A stretch of 8,103 bases of DNA, taken from NCBI GenBank assembly GCA_027314685.1, contig DAHVAI010000400.1, forward strand, positions 1-8,103. Reading direction: 5' to 3'. Below the pieces are notes generated by a model that had not been told where the DNA came from, ran no database searches, and saw only the letters and a program-made list of their open reading frames with translations. The stretch's first letter is position 1. Every line of letters begins with the position of its first letter. Shown here in pieces: positions 1 through 5,464 of this stretch. Origin of the DNA: Nitrososphaerota archaeon. GTDB taxonomy: Archaea; Thermoproteota; Nitrososphaeria; Nitrososphaerales; CADDZS01. A program made the position numbers and the translations under genes.

Positions 1-1382
1 CTCTTGTTACGATTCTGATAGCTGCCCTTGTTGTATCTGGGTTAGTATTATTGAATGTGATCCCAACCAGTTCTGCTTTCTGCTCTGTATGGAACTACGC
101 AGGTCACGGATCCGCGCCCACCTTGGGCGGATGTAACAGCAAAACTGTGGCGAGCTCAACTACTACTTTTTCATCAAGCTCTAGCACCGTCGTTTCCAGC
201 GATACTACTTCCACTTCAAGTTCACAACAGCAAAGCAGTTCAACTGCAGGCTCAAGCAGCGGTACCACAAAGGCGTCTCTCACGCTTTCTTCTAGTTCAT
301 TCCAGTTATCGCCTGGCGGCCAATCTCCAAGCATAAGTTTTGAACTTCAAACGACAGGTTCGATCAACCTCACAGTGATCGGCGCAAATAGTTTCGTTGT
401 TTACGATTATTGCATACAGTCAAACTGTGTTCAAAATGACGCGGCCCTTGTCGTCGCAAACGCTGGGACGTATCAGGGTTTGATATCGGCAGTTTCGCTA
501 GCAGGAACCGCAGCGTCCACGTACACCTCGACCTTTGAAGCACTCTACAATAATGCGCCAATCGCAATGAGCCCAATTTCTGCGATAGTCGGAGGTGGGA
601 GTTCGAATTATTTTTGCACCGAGCAGAGCTTCAGCATCAACATTACGCGTGCGCTGATAGAGTCTAACGGGCAAGTCTATTCTTCAACGCCTCTTCAAAG
701 CCTAATCAGCACGCCTGAAACTCCCACAACGCCCATCGTGGAATATGACACAACCATCCAAGGGGTGCCAACGTCAACCGGCACTGGCAGCTTCCTGGTT
801 ACTTACGAGGTGCTTGGCACCGGTCCCATAAGCACAAACGCACAAGCCCAGGTTCTGACTCAGGGAACAGGTTGGAAGCTCTTCGAATTCCAGCAGAGTA
901 TTCCTGCAACAGGTGGATCCTTCGTGGTCTACATGAATGCAACCGATATGCTGTGGGGGGAATACTATGCAGGGCTTGATTCAAACACGCAGTCACTGCT
1001 TTCATCAGCGGGGCTGAACGGAAACCAAATCTGGCTCTTGTATTATGAAGCCCAACTAACGGGCGCCGACGTAGTTTACGGACAGGTCAATATCCAGGGA
1101 TGCGGTGGAATAAGCTCAGAACTGCAGTACTTCGCCGACGCCTTGTTGATTCCAACATTGTCTACAGCCACGGTTCCTTCGGCAACGACGTCTTACACAA
1201 CAACATCGAGCGATAGCGGAGGATGTGGTTATTCATTCATCTGTCAATCACTGGTTCCCTCAAGTGGATTCGGGGCCTTTGCGCCCGTGGGAAAGAATGC
1301 GCCTTTGATTGGCTTGGCTGACGCATTGTTGATTGTAGGAGTAGTAGTTGCGGTTGCCTTTGTTTCAAAAGAATATTCTTGA
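1..1382 (+). CDS. Ser/Thr-rich membrane-anchored surface protein, 5' end cut by window
   Basis: The reading frame is open back to base 3. The codons before the first possible start (TTG at 51) read as a hydrophobic helix (LVTILIAALVVSGLVLLNVI), so the true start lies left of the window and this helix is the signal anchor. Numbering from the TTG, residues 34-85 are a Ser/Thr/Gln-rich low-complexity stalk. Residues 86-400 are a beta-rich, Cys-containing domain with N-glycosylation sequons at N106, N197 and N296. A second short Ser/Thr linker (about 370-390) is followed by paired cysteines (C392, C398) and a C-terminal membrane helix (about 418-440) ending in KEYS. The topology suggests an extracellular protein held at both ends, such as an S-layer-associated, adhesin-like or virion envelope protein. 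I recognise no catalytic motif or family. It is followed by a cluster of small membrane protein genes, and its end overlaps the next gene by 35 bases. Confidence 0.85.
   Translation, partial: LVTILIAALVVSGLVLLNVIPTSSAFCSVWNYAGHGSAPTLGGCNSKTVASSTTTFSSSSSTVVSSDTTSTSSSQQQSSSTAGSSSGTTKASLTLSSSSFQLSPGGQSPSISFELQTTGSINLTVIGANSFVVYDYCIQSNCVQNDAALVVANAGTYQGLISAVSLAGTAASTYTSTFEALYNNAPIAMSPISAIVGGGSSNYFCTEQSFSINITRALIESNGQVYSSTPLQSLISTPETPTTPIVEYDTTIQGVPTSTGTGSFLVTYEVLGTGPISTNAQAQVLTQGTGWKLFEFQQSIPATGGSFVVYMNATDMLWGEYYAGLDSNTQSLLSSAGLNGNQIWLLYYEAQLTGADVVYGQVNIQGCGGISSELQYFADALLIPTLSTATVPSATTSYTTTSSDSGGCGYSFICQSLVPSSGFGAFAPVGKNAPLIGLADALLIVGVVVAVAFVSKEYS
1337..1341 (+). promoter_or_regulatory. Shine-Dalgarno site for the overlapping zinc finger gene
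   Basis: AGGAG lies six bases before the TTG at 1348 and right after an in-frame stop codon for that frame (TAG 1345-1347 lies between). It lies inside the coding sequence of the preceding surface protein gene. It supports TTG 1348 over the later in-frame TTG codons at 1354 and 1360. Confidence 0.5.
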
Positions 1383-1572
1383 AGACTGCTGCGATTTTTG
1401 CGGCGGTCTGATCCCAAGGAGCACAGCGCTTCATTCTGAGAGGAAGAAGTATTGTTCGAAGGCCTGTCAAAGCAGAGCTTCTCGAGGAAGGATCCGGGCG
1501 AGGCTCAGAGCTCCAACGTCCAAGCGCTACGTGACCAGGCTAAAATTCTCCAGCGAATTGTATTTTTCATAG
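1348..1572 (+). CDS. Small treble-clef (FCS/MYM-like) zinc finger protein
   Basis: This 74-residue basic protein has one clear zinc site, C15-x2-C18 followed by C36-x3-C40, in the context CDFCGG ... KKYCSKACQ. That is the pattern of short treble-clef fingers of the FCS/MYM-like type, which in known families bind nucleic acid or mediate protein contacts. Residues 43-66 are Arg/Lys-rich (RASRGRIRARLRAP), consistent with nucleic acid binding. TTG at 1348 is chosen because a stop codon directly precedes it and an AGGAG lies at good spacing; TTG 1354 and 1360 are alternatives, and all leave the zinc site intact. The start overlaps the preceding gene by 35 bases in another frame, so the two are probably co-translated. 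The function is not known; a small regulator of the membrane gene block is an inference. Confidence 0.72.
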   Translation: MRLPLFQKNILEDCCDFCGGLIPRSTALHSERKKYCSKACQSRASRGRIRARLRAPTSKRYVTRLKFSSELYFS

Positions 1573-1590
1573 CCAGCAAAGCAGAGTCAT

Positions 1591-1905
1591 TTGACCGCCA
1601 GGAAGTCGCAAACCCTTTTTTTTTCTGCAATGGCAGCTACAGGAACCTACGCAGGTATTGGTCTCGCATTACTGGTTGGCGCCTTCTTCTTCGTGAATCT
1701 GGTCCCTTTTCCTCATCAGACGACCAGCGCAGGCGTGACAACTGAAAGCATTGTCAATAGCTTCCAGGTGCGTCAGCTATCGCTGTTTGGTTTCAACACA
1801 CCGGGGATCCCCGCTTGGACATTGACTACCTCGGAACTCATACTGATATTTTCAGCCATGTCATTTGGCTTTGGTGCGTTCTTCACTATCAAAGACCATC
1901 TCTGA
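1591..1905 (+). CDS. Small membrane protein with two hydrophobic helices
   Basis: The product is 104 residues from TTG 1591, or 91 from the in-frame ATG at 1630. Two hydrophobic segments are visible, about residues 21-39 (AGIGLALLVGAFFFVNLV) and 83-101 (near ELILIFSAMSFGFGAFF), joined by a polar, Ser/Thr-containing loop of about 40 residues, with a short charged end (IKDHL). I recognise no family. A two-helix small hydrophobic protein in a series of similar genes is typical of archaeal element or virus membrane proteins, including spindle-shaped virus capsid proteins, but no sequence match can be claimed. Start choice is open: TTG 1591 has only a weak purine stretch before it, while ATG 1630 follows a run of nine T with no Shine-Dalgarno. 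The gene follows the zinc finger gene by 18 bases. Confidence 0.7.
   Translation: MTARKSQTLFFSAMAATGTYAGIGLALLVGAFFFVNLVPFPHQTTSAGVTTESIVNSFQVRQLSLFGFNTPGIPAWTLTTSELILIFSAMSFGFGAFFTIKDHL
1616..1624 (+). other. T9 homopolymer at the start of the two-helix gene
   Basis: Nine consecutive T lie 43 bases after the zinc finger stop codon and five bases before ATG 1630. If translation starts at TTG 1591 the run is coding (Leu-Phe-Phe). If it starts at ATG 1630 the run is untranslated and could act as a T-rich archaeal terminator for the upstream unit. It is also a candidate site for polymerase slippage or an assembly error. Confidence 0.4.
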
Positions 1906-1911
1906 GAGCCC

Positions 1912-1918
1912 TTTTTTT
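1912..1918 (+). terminator. T-rich terminator candidate after the two-helix gene
   Basis: A run of seven T starts six bases after the stop codon at 1905. Archaeal termination commonly uses short U runs without a hairpin, so this may end or attenuate the upstream transcript. The next small gene starts only 15 bases later, so read-through is also possible. Confidence 0.35.
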
Positions 1919-1933
1919 CAAGAGATGTTCTGA

Positions 1934-2095
1934 ATGGAAATCGAGATTACTGGTAAACAGATCCTTCTAATCGCTATAATCCTCCTAGCGCCTCTTCTGA
2001 TCATAATTGGAATAGGTCACATTTGGCCGAGCACCGTAGATCACTGGGGCGACAAATTCCTCGGCCCAATATTCTATGGTAAAGTTCCACAGTAA
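1934..2095 (+). CDS. 53-residue single-pass membrane miniprotein
   Basis: ATG 1934 to TAA 2093-2095 encodes 53 residues. They form a short charged start (MEIEITGKQ), one strong hydrophobic helix at about residues 10-29 rich in Ile and Leu, and a polar aromatic tail (HIWPSTVDHW ... FYGKVPQ) that would lie on the other side of the membrane. The clean helix, the ATG and the fit between neighbouring genes (28 bases after the previous stop) support a real gene despite its size. AGAG at 1920-1923 is a weak ribosome site. No family is recognised. It belongs by position and nature to the plus-strand membrane block and may be a small envelope component or a subunit of a membrane complex. Confidence 0.6.
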   Translation: MEIEITGKQILLIAIILLAPLLIIIGIGHIWPSTVDHWGDKFLGPIFYGKVPQ

Positions 2096-2248
2096 AGTCA
2101 CTAGCTTTATCTTGTCAAAGATTGGCATGAGATTAAGAAATCAGCGGCCCAGTGCGTTGAGCAAGTGATCGCCTTTATCAATCAACACTCAACAACTGAA
2201 ACGGATCAACCAGTTCTTTCCCCTCCGCAGTAGTCTCTTTTTCTCCTG
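2096..2248 (+). promoter_or_regulatory. Intergenic region with two TATA-like boxes and an inverted repeat
   Basis: This 153-base stretch has no convincing gene. It holds CTAGCTTTAT (2101-2110) and a second TATA-like TTTATC (2174-2179). The second would place a transcript start near 2203 and a leader of about 46 bases before the ATG at 2249. Around it lie a 6-base inverted pair, GTTGAG (2156-2161) and CTCAAC (2188-2193), and an inner TGAT (2166-2169)/ATCA (2177-2180) pair. A repressor or activator bound there would overlap the TATA box. A T5 run (2238-2242) lies just before the start. The promoter role is inferred from position and composition. Confidence 0.4.
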
Positions 2249-2677
2249 ATGAACGGAAAGGACCTGGCAATCGTCATCGCCGCACTTGGAACACTGGGCA
2301 TCCCAATCTTACTACTGATGTTCACTGTAGGAGGGCTAGTCTTTGGTTTCACGCTTTGGTCCATCCTCGGATTTCTTTCCCATTGGATGATACCGCTAAT
2401 TTTCTTCGGAACGGGAGTCATTGCTTTGATTGAGCTTGCTCCGCGTGGTCCGCAGGAAGCTCTGATGGGAGTCGTAGCGATGATATTCACCGTCTTGTTT
2501 GGCTACGTCCTCTGGTCGGGAGCACTGAATGGTCCTGCGAATACCTACAGTCTTCTGCTTTCCATTACAGGAAGCAGGACATCAGTTGCCGTACCCGATA
2601 TGGCAATCTTTGCAATTGCTGTCGTCCTTGCAACATTAGGACTCTTGTATCTGGGCATCAGAGAATACGATGAGTGA
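2249..2677 (+). CDS. Multi-pass membrane protein, four to five helices
   Basis: The 142-residue product is almost wholly hydrophobic. Helices are visible at about residues 5-25, 26-44, 47-64, 72-90 and 117-136; the first two could be one long or tilted segment. A short polar loop carries ELAPRGPQE (62-70), and the protein ends in charged IREYDE. No transporter, enzyme or channel signature is recognised. The ATG at 2249 is the first start in the frame's coding stretch and has no clear Shine-Dalgarno; the region upstream has promoter-like elements. Its stop codon overlaps the start of the next gene (TGATG), so the two proteins are probably made together and may work as a pair, for example a membrane anchor with an exported partner. 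Confidence 0.78.
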   Translation: MNGKDLAIVIAALGTLGIPILLLMFTVGGLVFGFTLWSILGFLSHWMIPLIFFGTGVIALIELAPRGPQEALMGVVAMIFTVLFGYVLWSGALNGPANTYSLLLSITGSRTSVAVPDMAIFAIAVVLATLGLLYLGIREYDE

Positions 2678-3174
2678 TGGAAGCTAAAACAGTCGCAATT
2701 GTGGTCGCGATACTCGCCGCGGTCGCTGGGAGCATTGTTGCCGTGGGACTTATTCCGGTCTCAGCTTCTTCGGGCGGTTCAGGAGGCGGTACGACGATCG
2801 TGTGCACCGCGGATCTGACCGTGAGTGGGACCTACAACGACTACGTGGTATCGCACTCAATTAGCAATTTCGCGTTCACCGCAGGCGGGATAGGCTGTCA
2901 CCAGAAGACACTGCTCGATTTGATCCCAAGCTCACAGCTTAACCTTTTCCCGACTTCGCTCACTTTTTCGGTGACGTTGACTGCGGCGGATGGAACAACA
3001 CATGGACCTTACTTGATCAAGGTCTCGATTCCCGCGGGCGCTGCCGCACCCAGTTTCAGTTTCGCTGGAGAAGCCCAGGTCAGCTCGGTTCCACAAGGGC
3101 AATACACTGCTTTCATAAGTTGTCCAGTTGCATGCAATGGACAGACAAGTTTCTCGACGAGTGTCAATATCTAA
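2677..3174 (+). CDS. Exported, N-terminally anchored beta-rich protein
   Basis: The product has 165 residues from ATG 2677; a GTG at 2674 would add one. The ATG is preferred because it forms a TGATG junction with the preceding stop codon (2675-2677). A short charged start (MEAK) is followed by a hydrophobic segment at about residues 5-28 with small residues and VSASS after it, so it is a signal peptide or an uncleaved anchor. A Gly/Ser linker (SSGGSGGGTT) leads into a domain of about 120 residues, rich in Ser, Thr and Val and reading as alternating beta strands. It has four cysteines (C43, C74, C149, C153) that could make two disulfides outside the cell. No named family is recognised. Coupling to the multi-pass protein suggests one complex, perhaps a pilin-like, envelope or surface protein; that is inference. 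Confidence 0.75.
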   Translation: MEAKTVAIVVAILAAVAGSIVAVGLIPVSASSGGSGGGTTIVCTADLTVSGTYNDYVVSHSISNFAFTAGGIGCHQKTLLDLIPSSQLNLFPTSLTFSVTLTAADGTTHGPYLIKVSIPAGAAAPSFSFAGEAQVSSVPQGQYTAFISCPVACNGQTSFSTSVNI

Positions 3175-3181
3175 CAATTAT

Positions 3182-3192
3182 CTAGCTTTTAC
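3182..3192 (+). promoter_or_regulatory. TATA-like box before the HNH gene
   Basis: CTAGCTTTTAC lies 38-48 bases before the TTG at 3230, after a gene end at 3174. Nine of its first ten bases match CTAGCTTTAT at 2101-2110, allowing a one-base shift in the T run, which is also in front of genes. A start of transcription near 3214-3218 would give a leader of about 15 bases. Promoter function is inferred. Confidence 0.4.
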
Positions 3193-3229
3193 GTGAAAGA
3201 ATAAGAAGACGCAATTCGATTTTCAGCAA

Positions 3230-3712
3230 TTGGTGCAGACTGTCATTAGATCTGTCGGCTCTCCTCGAAAAAGGATCCCAAGAGAGAGCCACTCAACATA
3301 TCTGATTCAACTCTTGGGTGGCAGATGTCTAGGCAAAGGTTGTGGATCTACCAACGATCTTGAGATTGATCATGTGATTGCACTTTCGATAGGAGGTTCG
3401 GATACGGCTGAAAATCTGCAGGTGCTATGTTCTGAATGTCATCGATGGAAGACTCGAAGAGATCTTCGAAATCTTCGTTTCTACAGGAGATTAGCGAAAC
3501 GGTGCTTGGCAGAAGGCAAGAGTGTCAATCCGGTGGAAATTCGTGCCAAGATAGATGAATATGATTTCTGGAATAAAGAAACACGACAAATCAACTGTGA
3601 ATTCGATAAAGACGAGCCAATGATTACGCCTGAGTCTATAGACAGGGACGCGATGTTAATGAAAAGAATTAAGGAAAGATTGCGTAGCCGGAACACTGCA
3701 TTTAAAGCTTGA
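3230..3712 (+). CDS. HNH endonuclease
   Basis: The 160-residue protein has a well-formed HNH beta-beta-alpha-metal nuclease site at residues 33-74. Zinc-binding pairs are C33-x4-C38 and C67-x2-C70, the catalytic pair is D47-H48 (in LEIDHVIALS), N62 lies in the conserved ENLQ, and H71 follows directly (CSECHRWKT). All key residues are present, so it should cut or nick DNA, probably with a divalent metal. Residues 75-100 are strongly basic (likely DNA contact), and the last 60 residues are a charged helical tail unlike short phage HNH proteins. TTG 3230 is the only start before the conserved part besides the adjacent GTG 3233; a stop lies at 3194-3196. It stands alone between the membrane block and the ParB cassette. 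It could be a free-standing homing nuclease, an element nuclease or a defence nuclease; context does not decide. Confidence 0.88.
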   Translation: MVQTVIRSVGSPRKRIPRESHSTYLIQLLGGRCLGKGCGSTNDLEIDHVIALSIGGSDTAENLQVLCSECHRWKTRRDLRNLRFYRRLAKRCLAEGKSVNPVEIRAKIDEYDFWNKETRQINCEFDKDEPMITPESIDRDAMLMKRIKERLRSRNTAFKA

Positions 3713-3719
3713 AAGCAAC

Positions 3720-3726
3720 CTATAAG
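3720..3726 (+). promoter_or_regulatory. TATA box for the zinc ribbon/ParB cassette
   Basis: CTATAAG lies with its centre 30 bases before the ATG at 3753 and eight bases after the HNH stop. Since archaeal transcription starts about 25-30 bases downstream of the TATA centre, the mRNA would begin at or within a few bases of the ATG. There is no Shine-Dalgarno before that ATG, which fits a leaderless message. A TTTAAA at 3700-3705 is a weaker alternative. Confidence 0.6.
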
Positions 3727-3752
3727 GGTCGCTTAGAAGAATCAACTATAGT

Positions 3753-4307
3753 ATGCTTTCACTTCCGGAAAATCAAACGTGTCCATGCTGCAACGGTTCG
3801 AATATAATCAATGATTTTGATATTGCGAAATCGTCCCTGCAATTTGTTTGCAAATCTTGTGGTGTAGTTCTCCCTAACGATAGAATCGTGATCAAGGAGT
3901 CTTCCAGTGCCGACCAATATGGTCGTGGTCCGACGAGTTATGGGGTGATTGGACGGAACCAAGGCACTCCGCACACGACGAAAGATGGGAGAGGCAAGAA
4001 CATAATCTATGAGCTCCGTGGCGCTGGTATTTTGGACGATTTGATGAACCATCACTTAGAAGGGATGGAAGAATCCAACAAACATGTGCAAGCGCTGCAG
4101 AATTCTGCGCCACAGGTGTTCCTAAAGGGTGGAATGAATCCTGCCAAAGTCAGTGAAATGATGCGTCCATGGGTCAAGCGCGTGAGAGCCGCCGATAAGC
4201 AAGGATTCCTAGATCGGGAGCCTGACAGGATACAAGAAAAGGAAAAGATACAGCTTTCAGCCAATGCTGTGAAGTATTGTAAGGCTCTCTTAAAGAAGAT
4301 GAAGTAA
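3753..4307 (+). CDS. TFIIB-type zinc ribbon protein without cyclin repeats
   Basis: Residues 10-40 form a TFIIB-type zinc ribbon: C10-x2-C13, then C33-x2-C36 in CKSCGVVL, the usual TFB/TFIIB signature that contacts the RNA polymerase dock. The next part (about 50-95, with GPTSYG, TPHTTKDGRGKN) is Gly-rich and polar and sits where the B-reader and linker would be. Residues 100-184 are charged and probably helical. At 184 residues it lacks the two cyclin folds (about 200 residues) with which full archaeal TFB, about 300 residues long, binds TBP and the BRE. It therefore cannot be an ordinary initiation factor. It may modulate the polymerase, compete with host TFB, or use the ribbon for other contacts. 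It heads a cassette, five bases before the ParB gene, with a TATA box placed for a leaderless transcript. Confidence 0.82.
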   Translation: MLSLPENQTCPCCNGSNIINDFDIAKSSLQFVCKSCGVVLPNDRIVIKESSSADQYGRGPTSYGVIGRNQGTPHTTKDGRGKNIIYELRGAGILDDLMNHHLEGMEESNKHVQALQNSAPQVFLKGGMNPAKVSEMMRPWVKRVRAADKQGFLDREPDRIQEKEKIQLSANAVKYCKALLKKMK

Positions 4308-4312
4308 GTGTC

Positions 4313-5443
4313 TTGGCAGCCACCATTACACAACCTATTTCAGCTAGACGTGTCCTAAAGCTTTCGCCGTCTAAACTACACCCTTCAAGATATCAGACTC
4401 GAGATCCAGCATGTGAATTAGAAGATGATATTTGGGGGCTTGCAGAATCAATCAAAGAAGTCGGACTTCTAGAGCTTCCTGGTGTTAGACCCCATCCTGA
4501 CAAGGATGGCGAGTATGAGATAATCAAAGGGCATAGAAGAGTACAAGCAATCATGGAACACCTACACTGGAACGAGATTCCATGCCTTCTTTATGAGGGA
4601 TTAACCGAAGCGGAAGTGCTCAAACTCGTCGTCATCGACAACGTGCAGCGCTGTTCGTTAACTCCGTTTGAAGAAGGACGGGCATACCTCAAAGCCGCAA
4701 AGATGTTCAAATGGGACCGTCCCGCAATAGCCAAGTTCTTTCATCGTCCAGATTGGGTCGTAAAGGAAGACATGGAGCTTGCTGAAAGTGTCAGTGAATG
4801 GCGCAAGTTCATGAATATCCCGGAAGGCGACGCCTTGATCAGAAACGGATCAGTGAAAATTAGAAACCTGTTGCACAAGCTTTCTGGGAAGGAGCTCATT
4901 CAAGGTCTCAAAATGGTTGCAGGTGAATCGCCCGATTACAAGCCCTGCACTTTGAGCGATCTTTCTAATTACGTCCTTGCCTGTCTCAACGCGAAAGGAA
5001 AGAGATCTTACGCCGACGTCATGCACGCGCTTGATCAGCAGGAGAAAGAGAACGCGTCTCTTCCAGACAAAATCAGGAAAAACATCAATAAAATCATCTC
5101 CAAAGCCGACAATGAAACAAGAAAAGACTTGGAGTTGGTAGCCAAGGACATTGAGGCGCTTGTATCGAACACTGAAAGGAAAACAGAGATTGTTGATCGC
5201 TTGGAGAATGCAAAACCCAAAGAGGCAAAATGTCCAAAGTGCAAGCTTTCATTTGATGTCGCAGGAAAAGAGAATGGTTCAAAGTTTGCAGTGATGTTGC
5301 AGCCGAGAGAGAAGAAATTCAAAAACAAGATCGTGACGGTTGCGCTACCATTAGAATTTTATTCCGATGAGGCTACGGGAAGTGCAAAGCAGAGAGATGC
5401 TTCCAAGGAAACTCCTTCATTACTTGACAGATCATTTGATTAA
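4313..5443 (+). CDS. parB: ParB-family DNA-binding protein (ParB/Noc-like) with a CxxC tail
   Basis: The 376-residue protein has the ParB N-terminal domain at about residues 14-125. It shows the opening LHPSRYQTRD, the ESIKEVGLLELP stretch, the nucleotide-binding GHRR box (G73-R76, IIKGHRRVQAI) and the second box DNVQR (109-113) followed by LTPFEEG. These motifs bind CTP in characterised ParB proteins, so it may be a CTP-gated DNA clamp. A helix-turn-helix domain follows at about 125-165 (AIAKFFHRPDWVVKED). Residues 235-300 are charged and helical. C307-x2-C310 (CPKC) is a lone cysteine pair, not a full zinc ribbon, and may pair across a dimer. The expected role is centromere binding for partition, but no ParA is visible and a transcription regulator role is possible. 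TTG 4313 is the start that keeps the whole domain; it lies five bases after the preceding stop. The symbol denotes family only. Confidence 0.88.
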   Translation: MAATITQPISARRVLKLSPSKLHPSRYQTRDPACELEDDIWGLAESIKEVGLLELPGVRPHPDKDGEYEIIKGHRRVQAIMEHLHWNEIPCLLYEGLTEAEVLKLVVIDNVQRCSLTPFEEGRAYLKAAKMFKWDRPAIAKFFHRPDWVVKEDMELAESVSEWRKFMNIPEGDALIRNGSVKIRNLLHKLSGKELIQGLKMVAGESPDYKPCTLSDLSNYVLACLNAKGKRSYADVMHALDQQEKENASLPDKIRKNINKIISKADNETRKDLELVAKDIEALVSNTERKTEIVDRLENAKPKEAKCPKCKLSFDVAGKENGSKFAVMLQPREKKFKNKIVTVALPLEFYSDEATGSAKQRDASKETPSLLDRSFD

Positions 5444-5447
5444 TCGC

Positions 5448-5453
5448 TTTTTT
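5448..5453 (+). terminator. T6 run after the ParB gene
   Basis: Six T begin five bases after the ParB stop codon and end 11 bases before the next ATG. This could be a partial U-run terminator that lowers expression of the winged-helix gene relative to ParB, or simply part of its short leader. Confidence 0.3.
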
Positions 5454-5464
5454 CTAACATCAAA

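Noticed and set aside
1452..1745. Plus-strand open frame of 97 codons overlapping two genes
   Set aside because: It overlaps the zinc finger gene with its clear Cys motif and the two-helix gene, and its product is compositionally random.
2127..2168. 13-codon open frame after the first TATA-like box
   Set aside because: Too short and without any conserved feature; could be a leader peptide but cannot be supported.
2206..2490. Minus-strand open frame of 94 codons
   Set aside because: It is antisense to the start of the multi-pass membrane protein and has no ribosome site or recognisable composition.
3795..3810. GGTTCGAAT resembling a tRNA T-loop
   Set aside because: No matching acceptor, D or anticodon stems nearby, and it lies inside the zinc ribbon coding sequence.
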